Part shown: one piece after another, positions 22,236-34,500 of the stretch
Position numbering within the stretch: position 1 is the first letter of the stretch
Layout of the letters: the number at the start of each line of letters is the position of its first letter
Origin: Guadua angustifolia
Lineage: Eukaryota; Streptophyta; Magnoliopsida; Poales; Poaceae
Assembly (NCBI GenBank): GCA_036346375.1
Contig: CM070500.1
Coordinates: 81,386,437-81,450,436, forward strand
Reading direction: 5' to 3'
Length of the DNA stretch: 64,000 nt
Notes under the pieces: generated by a model
Seen by the model: only the letters and a program-made list of their open reading frames with translations
The model's database searches: none
Told to the model about the DNA's origin: nothing
Translations under genes and position numbers: made by a program

Positions 22236-25200
22236 ATGAGCCGCTTCGACGGCCGCGCGGCGGACCCCGGCTCCTATCGCGACCGCCGCAGGTAACCGCT
22301 GCCGTCCTCCCTGCCGGGCACTGTCTGAACTCTAAGCCCTAGCCGTAACCCTAACGTTATTCTAATCCCGGCTACACGCCCACGGTTGTTTTGCAGCGAG
22401 GGGGCGTTTGGAGGCGGGACGAGGGCGTTCGCTCCGCCGAGTCGGGCGGATGCTGCTGCTGCAGCGGCTGCGGCTGAGCTGGATGGGCTGCCGCGGTTCG
22501 AGAAGAACTTCTACATGGAGTCGCCCGCGGTGGCCGGCATGACGGAGGACGAGGCGGAGGCGTACCGCCGCCGCCGGGAGATCACCGTCGAGGGCCGCGA
22601 CGTGCCCAAGCCGGTGCGCGAGTTCCGCGACGTCGGCTTCCCAGGTTCGGCAATTCTGCTCTTAGCTCCTTTGTTTGTCCGTGTGCTACGGTTGTGTTGC
22701 AGCTACACAAATTAGAAAATCAGGAGGGGATGGGATCGACTCATCTGTTTTGTTAGCATCTATGCTGTATTAATTCGAATCAAATAATGGAAACATCATC
22801 ATCTGCAGGCCTCATTATATCGCACCACTTCGTGTGGTTATGCTATGCTGCGTCTCTTTATCTCACACCACACTCTGGAAAGCATAATGTTGAAGGACCT
22901 AGGCTAGATGTAATTTCAAGCAATACTCTCAGACCAAGTACATAATTAGAGTACAAGGTCTAAGGGGGTGTTACAATGAAGGAAGATGGCACTCGGTTGA
23001 GTTGGTACTTGTGAGCTGATTGGAAAAGGCCTGCCCTGTGATCATTGTTGAAATGCCAAATGTTAGTTAATTGTTTCTCATTGAAGGGTGACTACTGCCA
23101 CGAGCTATCTAAAGGCTGCCCAACTTTTGAATCCTTGCTTGCAATGCAAAGATATAAATCTTGTTGCTGAAATGCTCATTATTATTCGCAGTTGAAGTGA
23201 CAATGAAGTAACAAATGAATGTAGCATTTCATTGTTGCATTTAGCCCAAAATAGGAAGTTGTGCATGAACGGATTTAAGCAAAGATCCCTGTCCCACCCC
23301 CACCCATACACAGTACCACACACAAAGAAAAGGAGTTGTCCAGCTGCATTTTGAATTATATCATCATGAAATTTTCTTGTGGGCTAAGTTATACTGTCAC
23401 ATCATCATTGTCTGGTTATCGTACGAGCTGTTGAAATAATTTGTATGGTACTAAAAAGCATTCCAAAGGAATTCTGACTGGACTACTTCTGTTATATTGA
23501 GTTCTTCTAACATCTTTGTCGGTGTGTTCCAATGGACTTGCTGATTTCTTTACACCTAATATGCACAAGATGATTATGTAAGAGAGGGCTGTTTTCCTTA
23601 TAATAGAAGATGAAAGCTAGTTTGAATGCACTTGTGCTCAGTGGTAAACATGTAGGATCCTAATTAGATATATTCAAGTGTGTATTGACTATTGATCTTG
23701 AAGGGAATCCCCATGATTACTTTTGAATCGGTGCTGCACAAACTATTGTGGCCTTTGCACATGTCCAGCATATCCAAAAGATTTAAAACCAAAATGGGAA
23801 TTCTTTCATCGGAAAAGGCTATTAACGAAATAATAAAATGATAAATACAGTACGTTCAGTATGTGTTAACTTGCGAGAAATGAAGCATTCCTTGTTGTAT
23901 TAGACCCTGCGATTTTAATATGGGGAAGTTAATTAGGTAAATGTAGCTCAAAGTGGTCCTTTAATTTTAGGTGTAGATGTGCCAGAATGGGAGTATGCAG
24001 AAATGTGAAATCAAGGGAGGGGAAAAAAGATCGGTTAGGCAGTTTTTTTATTTGAATTGACTATACTGTCTGGTAACTATATACAATGTTGTGACTAGCT
24101 GGTGCTTAATGCCTCTCGATGCTAATTATCTTGGTGCATTTGTTATATTATATTAATTCATGTACTTAAGTAACTACATATATGAGTAGGCAACCAACAA
24201 TAGGATCCAATAATCCAGGCTGTTCTGCTCTTGCATCTACCAGTCAATGCATTATTTTGCAATGAAAATTTCAGATTTTTCATCTTTGTAGCCTCGAAGA
24301 TACTTCAATTATTTTTTAAAAAACTGACCACAGTAGTATATATGTTTGATGAATTGGATCATAAATGGTGAAAGTATCTACTGCTTTTCTTTGAACTAGG
24401 ATTTGGCTAATCCTCATATTACACCAACATTATCATCATCCAGTTGATGCGTCAGAAGTAGAGGATATCAAGATGCCCTTTGATGCCTACATCTGAATAT
24501 TTTACTCTGCATAACTTCTGCTTTCAAGTCAACACAATAATTTTGATTTTTGAGAGCTCATTTACCTTTAATTCTTGAATTTTTATTATCTTCGGAGCTA
24601 CATGCTTTAGGGCCTATTTGGGGGAGCTATAGTTTTTTTTGAAAAGCTGTTTTTTGGTTTTTTGGGCTGAAAATCTGTTTTTTTGGTTTTCTAGGCTGAA
24701 AAGCGGCTGTAGTTTTTTATAAGAGATCATTTGATAAATAGCTAATTTCCCTCAGCAATAAGCTGCAAAGCAGGTTTAGCCCAGCTTTTGGCTTTTGCTA
24801 GTTATATATAGCTTCCAGGTTGTGCTAAAAGTTGCTTAAAAGCTGAGCTGTTTAGGGGGTCTTACTAGCTTTTTAGATGCAGAAGCTGTCTTTAAGCCCC
24901 CAACCCACCCAAAAAAAGGCCTTATTATCTTGTTCATGCTTCCTTAGATTTCATCTTATGTTCTAGATTCTGCTAACTTAAGATGCTTCACTTCCGTTCT
25001 GCAGAATATGTTCTGCAAGAAATCACAAAAGCTGGGTTTGTAGAACCTACTCCAATCCAGTCGCAAGGTTGGCCAATGGCACTGAGGGGCCGCGATCTTA
25101 TTGGCATTGCTGAAACAGGATCAGGGAAAACACTTGCTTATCTTTTACCTGCCATTGTTCATGTTAATGCTCAGCCCATTCTAGGTGTGAATATGCTGCT

Positions 25201-27592
25201 TATGTTTTACCACTGGCTTTTCTGGAGCCATCTTGGATGATAATCTAAAGATATGTCTTTTGTATTCAAGCTCCTGGCGATGGTCCAATTGTCCTAGTGT
25301 TAGCCCCTACACGTGAACTTGCCGTCCAGATACAACAAGAGGCGACTAAGTTTGGTGCATCATCAAAGATAAAAAGCACATGCATATATGGTGGTGTTCC
25401 AAAAGGTCCTCAAGTTCGCGATCTTCAAAAAGGTTCTCTCTCTATGTCTCTCTGTGCCTGTTGAAATGGACATTCTGTTGGTCTATACTGAAAAATGGTA
25501 CCATTGCCTGCTGTTTGTGTGGGTTATATTATTTCTTCCAGGTACATATAACCGTGATGGCAGCATTAGTCGGATTAATTTGTCCCATGGTTTTCATTTC
25601 AGGTGTTGAAATTGTTATAGCCACACCAGGAAGACTAATTGATATGATAGAATCACATCATACAAATTTGCGGAGGGTCACTTACCTTGTTTTGGATGAG
25701 GCAGATCGGATGCTAGACATGGGTTTTGAACCTCAGATTAAGAAAATTGTTTCTCAGGTATACCTAGTTACCTACTACACATGGTTGTCACGGCGTACAT
25801 TGTGACCACGGCACCAGGACGCCATGGCGTCCTCAAGGTGAGGTTTTGCGAGCAAAAGGGGTTGACAGAGACACTAAGACAACACATTAGAGAAGAAATT
25901 CAGAACACAATTAACAAGCCTAGGTAAATTGCGACCACGGAGTGCACTTGACGCACACATAGTCTGATCAATAAGAGCCTAGCCTAGATTTTCTAGCTCC
26001 ATCTCATGGACATCTTCAGCACCTGCGTCAATCCGATCATGTTCCACTCATCAAAGATTAGTGGGTTAAAGTAGCTTCCCTTTGCCAGTTGGCCAAGGCG
26101 CCCACCCAGAAGCTAGCCGTGGACACCGTAAATTCCTAGGCGCCCACCTAGATGGCCAAGGCAAGGCGAGCATCCATGGCATCCCATCCAGAGCGCCATG
26201 ATGCCAAGGCGACGCTGTGACAATCATGCTACTACATGAATTGTTGCATTCCATAATCATGCCCCCATGAATCCACATGCAGATATATGCTCTAATATTT
26301 TATGTTTGCTCTATGCTTTGTTTTGCTTGCACATTGTCAATGTCAGGATGAATTTAGTTGTTATGTGGAGGGTCTTAAATCATTTAATTAACTGTGGCAG
26401 ATATTTTAGCAATTCTTCACATTGCTCATCATTGTTGGTATTGGTTTCGCTGAAAGTAAATATTGTTTTAAATGATGTCAAAAGATTATCTGTCATTTCA
26501 GATTCGTCCAGATCGCCAAACACTTTATTGGAGTGCTACCTGGCCAAAGGAGGTTGAGCTGCTAGCAAGGAATTTCCTTTTTGACCCATACAAGGTGAAC
26601 ATTGTAGCCAGACACCATTTTGCAGGTGGATTTATTGCACACTGTGAACGGAATGCATTTTAATGTGATGCAGGTCATTATTGGTTCTGAAGAATTGAAA
26701 GCTAATCATGCTATTTGTCAGCATGTAGAGATATTATCTGAGAGTCAGAAGTATAACAAGTAGGATTCTGGTGACATTTTTTTACTATATACTCAAATGT
26801 TTCAAACACAACGTCTTAATGATGAAATGAATTACTTTGATATAAGGTTGGTTAATCTACTGGAGGATATAATGGATGGCAGCCGAATTTTAATATTTAT
26901 GGACACCAAGAAAGGATGTGATCAGATCACTAGACAACTCCGAATGGATGGTTGGCCTGCTCTGTCTATCCATGGTGACAAAAGCCAAGCAGAAAGGGAT
27001 TGGGTTCTTTCTGAATTTAAATCAGGGAAAAGTCCTATTATGACAGCTACTGATGTAGCTGCCCGAGGCTTAGGTATACAGAAATTCTCAGATATGATGA
27101 TGTATAGATTATGTTGCCCAGGTAAACTAATATGTGTTTCTTATGTCTGGAAAACAGATGTTAAGGATGTCAAATATGTCATTAACTATGACTTCCCGGG
27201 ATCACTGGAGGATTATGTTCATCGCATTGGTCGAACTGGCAGAGCTGGTGCAAAAGGAACAGCTTACACCTTTTTCACCGCCACTAATGCCAGATTTGCC
27301 AAGGATCTGATCAACATTTTGGAAGAAGCTGGGCAAAAGGTCAGCCCTGAATTAGCGAATATGGGTCGTGGTGCCGCACCCCATTCTTCAGGTAAGTTTG
27401 CTGTTGGATTATTCCTTTCCATTATATCAGAAGCAGTATTTACAGATTTACTGATCTTCTATCCACTATGATCTTTTGGCCCTAATTTATTGTTGATATA
27501 TCATCTGAATGAATTGGGACTGACTGTTATCACATTTTGCAGGTTACCGTGATAGATACAGAGGGTATGGAGGTGGCCGGCCATGGAGCTGA
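22236..27592 (+). CDS. RH20: DEAD-box ATP-dependent RNA helicase, RH20 / DDX5-Dbp2 type
   Basis: Ten exons: 22236-22291, 22397-22644, 25005-25184, 25271-25432, 25603-25757, 26502-26594, 26674-26759, 26847-27073, 27158-27391 and 27543-27592. All are GT-AG with consistent phases. Total 1491 nt, 496 residues; rice RH20 is about 494. Motifs: Q motif with Gln120 in EPTPIQSQ, motif I AETGSGKT at 137-144, PTREL, TPGR at 223-226, DEAD at 247-250, SAT at 278-280, motif V ATDVAARG at 394-401 and motif VI HRIGRTGR at 424-431. A short Gly/Arg/Tyr tail follows. The family unwinds or remodels RNA with ATP and acts in nuclear RNA processing and decay. The protein looks intact. Intron 2 is 2.4 kb and holds a Tourist-like MITE; intron 5 holds a hAT MITE. 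The start agrees with the rice protein. Confidence 0.95.
24610..24921 (+). mobile_element. Tourist-like MITE in RH20 intron 2
   Basis: 312 bp with ends GGGCCTATTTGGGGG and AAAAAAAGGCC, flanked by TTA on both sides (24607-24609 and 24922-24924), the PIF/Harbinger signature. A related copy lies in opposite orientation near 32140-32431. Confidence 0.75.
25780..26228. mobile_element. hAT-type MITE in RH20 intron 5
   Basis: 449 bp. An exact 8 bp target duplication CTACTACA flanks it (25772-25779 and 26229-26236). The terminal inverted repeats are CATGGTTGTCACGGCGT and, complemented, CATGATTGTCACAGCGT. It has no coding capacity. Confidence 0.88.
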
Positions 27593-30500
27593 CATTTAAA
27601 TATTCAAGTGTTGCACAGCGCAATATTTGACCTTTCTTTGTGGATGGCTATGTATTTCTGGCTCACTGAATCTTATGATTAGTGTTCGGTAAAGATGAAT
27701 TTATATATTTTTGAATACCATGTCGCATTATGACTGAAATATTTTTCACCTATTGTCTTGATAGCTAGAAATGTGACATAATAGGATGCTTACAATTTCA
27801 TTAGAGAATAGTTTTTGTTTTAGCATAACTCATAATTTGATTCCATCAGTGCCAATATAAAACCTTATCTTTGATAAAAAGATAATCAACTAAATTGGAA
27901 TGATGGCTGTATATGTGGTAAGAATTTATATGGGATATGAATGCATCTTTAACTTTGCGGAGCTTCTCTTTCGGTTACTAGAACATTAATACTGGGCCAT
28001 TTACTATACTTCCCTGTTTTTCAAAATAAAATATACCTTCTCCTAACAGCTTTTCTATTTTATTTTTCACTTTGCCTTTTGGTTTGCTGTTGCGGTGGTC
28101 AGCTGGATTGGGTTTTCTTCTGGTTGGGGTTCTTGGGCTAGTAGTTTTTCTTCCCCTTCTGAATATCAAGCCAACAGCTCATGCTCACCATGTGACAATT
28201 TACTGTAGGTTGTTTGGTGTGGCAAGGAGTGTATGTTATGGCCACAGCTGCTGTTAATATAGTTTTGTGGGAGTTATTTTTTTCTCCGTGAAATATGCTG
28301 TGGTCATAACTCATAAGCATCTTTCTTGCTAGAGGGCCATAGTAGGTCTATTGATTTGCTCTCTGCCCAACATAGGATGCTTTTGATATGCATCTATACT
28401 ACTACTGCCTTGAAAGTTCTTTACAAGATTTTAAGAAACATCTCTGTCTGCTGGGACTGGGGCTTCTGAAACTCTGTCCCATAGTCTCTTTTGCTTAGTT
28501 TTTACATGGGTGGTTGTCAATGCACATACGTGAAATTGCAGTCTGGGGTTAATGACCCTGTCGGGCATGTGGTTCCCTCTAGTGGTTGCTGCTGATATAT
28601 CCCCATCTTTGTTAGTACGGTCTTCAGCTTCTCACCAGCTTTTGCTGTACTAATCCAAGACCATGTGGTAAACCAGGATCTGTCAGAATAATGGGTTTGT
28701 GGTCCTGCCTGCTGTTGCGTATCTAATGCATCTGTCGTTTGTAGTTATCTGTCATGATACCTGAAAACTGAAATTTGTTTCTACGAAGGGGCTCTTTTGT
28801 TGTAGTATGGTCCATGAATACTTTACCACTCCCTGATCGGGTGAATCTTATCACCATTTCTACATCAACAATCCATTGTTCTTTATGTTACCGTTTGGCC
28901 ATATTTTCTTACTTTTTAGGATGTCTGCGTGGCTGCATGTTGTTAATTGCTTGGGGCTCAGATATTTTTGTGTGCATTCTGCAAGTTGTTCTTCCCTTGA
29001 ACTATTTCTATCATTTTTCATTATTGGTATGTACGTCAAGTAAGAACATGAGGATTCCGGTTGTAATTAAAGTTAGCAAATTTGATATTTAGTTTCTGGA
29101 CTAATCTGGGTTGTGGATTCCTTGTTATCTGCTAGAATTGTGCCGATCTTGTTGGGCTTATTTGCTCCTGCAAGTTTCTACTTACCATGTTTCTTCAGTT
29201 CACTGTGCAAGTTTTAGTTCATGATCTCATATTGCACATAGGTTATTAGCATTGATCGGGCTCAAAGTTTTGCAGACTGAGGTTGATATTGCGCTGGTCT
29301 GTTGTTACTGTAGTGCCCATATTGCACATTACTCTGAGCGTCTACAATAGTAGAGACGTCTATCGTTTATATACTTCTCTATATCATCTAAAGGCAAAAT
29401 TAAAGACAACTTCTACAATAGATCTCTACTATATAATGTGGGAGTTTCTTCCCACGTCATGTCATCAAAATTACCCACCTTTACCACTGCTCTTTAATTA
29501 CCTACCTTTATCCGCGCCATTTTATCAAAATTACACACTTTTGCCACTGCTTTTTAATTACCCATCTTTGCCACTGTTAGTGCTCTTTGCAAATAAACTT
29601 TTTATCGCAAATTGAGTTTTCGTTGCAACGCAAGGGCACATAGCTAGTAACATTTTAAAGTTGTCTCTACGAGATATTGCAATCTTTTAATTATGGTATG
29701 AAAAATGTATTTATTATAGACAATAATTTATACAATGATCTTTTGTGTTGTCTATATGGTTGTCTCTTCACGAAAAATAGGTATGCTCTCTATTCTCTAT
29801 ATCAGCAAAAATCTCATATGGCAAAACATATAGACATCTGTCATCACACTATTGAACATGCTCTTATCATTTGCTAGTAGGAATGGTGCATCTACATTCT
29901 TCTTGCAGCCGATGACATGTTGTTTCTGAAGTCATCTTGATATCTTTCTGAAGTCATCTCTTGGTAGCCCCGAATGCCAAAACGTAGCAGCTTCCAAAAA
30001 GAGGGAGACTCTGGCCTTTGCAATGTGCAACTTTTGCGAAAAGAAAAGGCACGGAGCAAACATGCCCACATGCGGCTGGACCAGAGGAAAGAAAGAAGGT
30101 GGCTTGTTTATGGTAATGGACCATTAGGCCACGGAGGGTTAATTGAAAAGGCAGGGCAAGCGTGTGTGCGTGCTCTGCCTCTCGTGTTCCCTAAAGCTCA
30201 TCTCATTAGTCTCAGCCGGGCACACCGTGAAGGAACCGAACCGCAGCAGAGGTCCGGGCCAGCTGCCAGATGCTATGTTGGATTGTAGTAGTCCGTTGCT
30301 GCTGCTGGTTCGATCTTGTTGGCTTGTGCCGCCATTACTGCGTCCCTTCTTGCCCTAGGACACCGATCAATCATGCTTATCATCCTCGTGACAGGAGAAC
30401 AAGAAGCTTCCAAATAGCATAAGACATGCATCTCCACAGGGAGGACAGGCGCAGCATTCGAGCATACACCAACATTACACTGGAGTACGCACAATGTACT

Positions 30501-31574
30501 TCGAGGAACACATATGCCACTTGTACAACACATGGCTGGCTTATCCTAGCCTGCCTCACAAGAAACAGACATCTGGCTTGAAGAAGAATGGAAACAAGAG
30601 AAGGAAAGTAAAGTTAAAAAAAAAAACTGATCTTGATATATGAGGGTACTGTTTGTGCTTGGCAACTTGAATTTCGGCTGACATCTGTTCTTCAATGCCA
30701 CACCACCTGCCCTGATGAAAGCATCCCCAAAAAGGATGCAGTGCATTTGCCCTTTCTTGCAATGGGGTGACACCATTTTTTTTCAGCTGCAGCTGAACCT
30801 TGCAGGATCACACAAAGCTGGACTGGTTGTGGAGTTCCCAAGGAACTCTTAGTCACCAGTGTCCATCCATCCATCTCCATCCTCTCTCTCTCTCTCCATT
30901 CCTGCATATATGTGCCATGTTGGACCCGTCTCTCTAGGCCCTATATACTTCTCTTCTCTTCCTTCCCCCACACCTAGGCAGGCAGAGGCAGATGCAGATG
31001 CAGCCATGCAGATGCATGCCCACCATCACACTGCCCCAGTCCCAGAGACCAAATACCCCAGCCCAGCTTTCCAATGGTCAAAGTCCTATCAGCCTGGCTG
31101 CATAGGACCCCATTCCCTTGGCCACACCACCGCATCCAACCACACCTAGCCTTTAATTCATTTTGGCTGGGCGTCGTGGACCATCACAGGTGCCTCCATG
31201 TACACATTGCATATATATCCTTCTCATCCTCTTCCTTGTGACATGTACTACTATGATTACACCATCATCCAAGTCCATAGCTATACTAAACCAGTGAGTA
31301 GTGCCTAGCACTTTGCAGTCTACTTCATGGCTAATGAAGCTGCCTACCTCTACTCTATAACACACATGCAATCATATGTATGTACCTCTATCCAAAGGCA
31401 GAGCAATGTCATTTTTTTTTGCCGGGACCAATGCTTTTAGATGTATCTTGAGAGCTTGCCTTCTTGAAGGATTCTTCTTCACTCTTGCTATATCATTATA
31501 TCAATACGATAGTAGCTAGTATATATGTATGTAACTTGCCCTGGCTTGCTGCATGTACATATAAATTGTTGCAT
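27593..31574. other. Intergenic region between convergent RH20 and CYP90D2
   Basis: It should include both 3' untranslated regions. Apart from the Helitron at 29423-29647 I see no gene or clear element. Many short frames on both strands lack codon bias or recognisable motifs. Confidence 0.5.
29423..29647 (+). mobile_element. Small non-autonomous Helitron
   Basis: It starts TCTCTACTATATAATG after an A and ends in CTAG before a T, as Helitrons insert between A and T. Just before the end, CGTTGCAACGCAAGGGC is a decayed form of the usual GC-rich terminal hairpin. Confidence 0.65.
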
Positions 31575-34500
31575 CTAGTCTCTACTGGTGACCCTGATGG
31601 GCATACCCCGCTTGAGTCGCACGGTGGGGAAGTTGACGATGTGGTCCTCCTCGGCCACCCACCTGCGTCAGTCAATTCAATGTCATTGTCAGGCAACAAA
31701 CAATCAAGGAGCCGATCGAGATCTCATCGTCGATCACACGATGCCGGTCGATGCCATGCCATCGCCATGCATGATGAATCACCATGAAAAGGACCTCCTG
31801 CACAGCGCTTGTGCAAGCGGTTTCCCTGATCTGCAATGGCCACTTGCGTGCATGATAGCCTGATAGGTGTGTGTACGCGTCTTGGTTGGTGCGGCTGTTT
31901 ACGCAACCAATGCATGCGGATTGCAACGCGTGCATGTGTGTGTGATGCGACCGCACTAACTCGAGCTATTAGTGTGTAACAATGTGAGCTTTATATTCTT
32001 ACTTGTAGCGATCGTGATTAGTACAAATTAAGGCGCCGTTTGGAATAAATTAAGAAGTTCATAAAGATTTTGGAGGAATCAGTGATTCCTCGCGACATTC
32101 CTGTGTGCTAGACTATGGACCTCACCTATTTGAGGAGGTTTAAAGTTAGTTTTAACTTTTGAAAAGCTGAAACCTCCCCCCTCCTCCTCCTCCTCTTTCA
32201 GTAGCTAAGTTTTTAAACGGCTTTTGACATAAGCGAAAAAACACATAAACTTGAACAGGACAAAAGCAAAAAACTAGTTGGGATCTATTTTTATAGTTTA
32301 TTGCTAAGCGAATTTAGTTATTTGTTAAACTACCTCTTATAAAAAGCTACATCAGCTTTTCAACCTAGAAAACTAAAAAGCAGCTTTTTCAAAAAAAAAA
32401 AAGATATAGCTCCTCCAAACAGGTCCTATACCTAATTAAGCTTCAACTTACCATATAGCGAGGTAGGAACCAGGTCATGACATTACTTCACAATGTTCAC
32501 GGTGCTATGGTGTTATGAATTTCAAAATCATCACTTTTCTAGCCCTGACAAACTTTTTTTGCAAAGCTGATCTCTTTTTGAATGCAATTGCAAAAAATAA
32601 TCCCATCCCCAACCGCAGAAGTGTTAGCAGGCGACATATCTCACCTGCGTGCTCTCGCACCGCAGAAAGAGCTACTGAGTTTGCATAGGTTAGCAAACCA
32701 CAAAAGCTAACAAGGTCCTATAGGTCGGTAGCTCCTTCTATGATGCATGAGCGCCGGGTGACCTATCGGCACTTTCGCGGTTAAAGATGAGGCTATTTTA
32801 TAATTACGTTCGAAAAGGACCAGATTTATAAAAAAATAAAAGTTTGTCAGGCAATCAGAAAAGCATGAATTTCTTCCGTAGGCCATAGCCATTGGAAGCT
32901 TAAGGTGTGTTTGGCAGCGCTCTCAGTTTCAACTTCCCCATGAGAAACTGATGAGCTCTACCAAATAAGAAAAAATTAACCAGCTTCACATAGGAATCCG
33001 AGGAAGTGATTCATGTTTTTTGACTTGCAACCTAGGAGCCAAAAAAACATGTTCCCTACCTGATTCACAACATTCCAGTTATGAACCTCTCCACTAAATT
33101 TATAACTATTTCTCAAATAAGAATAACTTCTACCGAGAATCTATTCCATAAAAAATCAGAAGCTAAAGAATCAGGATCTAGAGCTCTGTCAAACAGACCT
33201 AGAGCCCTCAAAAGTAGCTTTGGTGGTCACTAAAGGAAAAACACTTCCACGCTGCAAATTTGCAATCAAGTCCTCTTGTCACACATAAAGATACGGGCAA
33301 AGAAGAGGGTGCAAAATACAAAAAGGCAATTATTCTAGTATAAGTGTGATGCTCTTGGAGGAGTACGACGTATAGATTATTATGCTGTGCAGCGGCCATA
33401 CCCTGCCTGTCACGACGTTGATGCGCTGGCTGACCGGTCAAAGCGTCAAACTGGTGAAAGCGCATATTTTATTGGATTTCCTGGGATTCAGTTCAATCAC
33501 GGACCGACCCAGACACAACACAACGCATGTCACCGATCTGATCGAACCGGTCGAGACCGAGACGCCAACCGTCACATTCGTGCTCATAAGCCGATGGACC
33601 AAGACTTGGTAGATATACTACTACGGTACTACTACGCTACGCATGCCAAAAGGTCTTTAACAAATTGGGTGATTTTTCTTGTAGTTAAAGCTCACGCTGC
33701 GTGCCTGCGTGTTTGCATTTGCTCAACCCACCCCATTATGCTATGCTAGCTAATCATTAACATACCTATATGTGCAAATATTGGAGAGCAACCGGTATAG
33801 TCACCTGTCACCTTGCACTTTTGCAAAAAAGCCCTTCCATTTCTCCGAAATTACGGATAGGTCCCTGTGCAATTTCCTACGAGACAAAGATATTTTTTTC
33901 ACTTCGCGTTTGGGTCCTCGGCGGTATTTTTACTGGAAAAAGCCTCCGTTAGTTTCAAATCGCGAACAAGCCCTTTTCTAATTTTTCAGGATAGCGAACA
34001 GGTCCAAAAAAAATAACATCCGGGTCCCTGCTTCTTACGTTCAGATCCTTTCTCCGTTTTTCCCGAAAAAAATGTTTTCGCCACCAGAAAAACCCGGAAA
34101 AAATGTTTTCGTCACCAAAAAAACGCAGATTCATCGAAGTTTTATAGCAACTTATGTATTTGCCAACGGATCGTAATCAGCGAGTTTTTTAAAAAAATGT
34201 AGATTCGTCATGAGATTATAGCGACCGTGGATTGACGGTGGGTCCTAACGACCCATTTTTTAGCAAACGCATAACAAAAACCGGAAAAATATTTTCGACA
34301 CCCAAAAACTAAACAATGTTTTCGTCCCGCGGATTCGCCAGTGGGTCCTAACGACCCATTTTTTTTAACAAACGCAACAAAAAACCCGAAAAAATATTTT
34401 CAGCACCCAAAAAAAAACGAAAACAATGTTTTCGTCACCAAAAAAACATAGATTCATCGAAGCTTTGTATCAACTTACGATGAACACGTAGAGTATTAGG

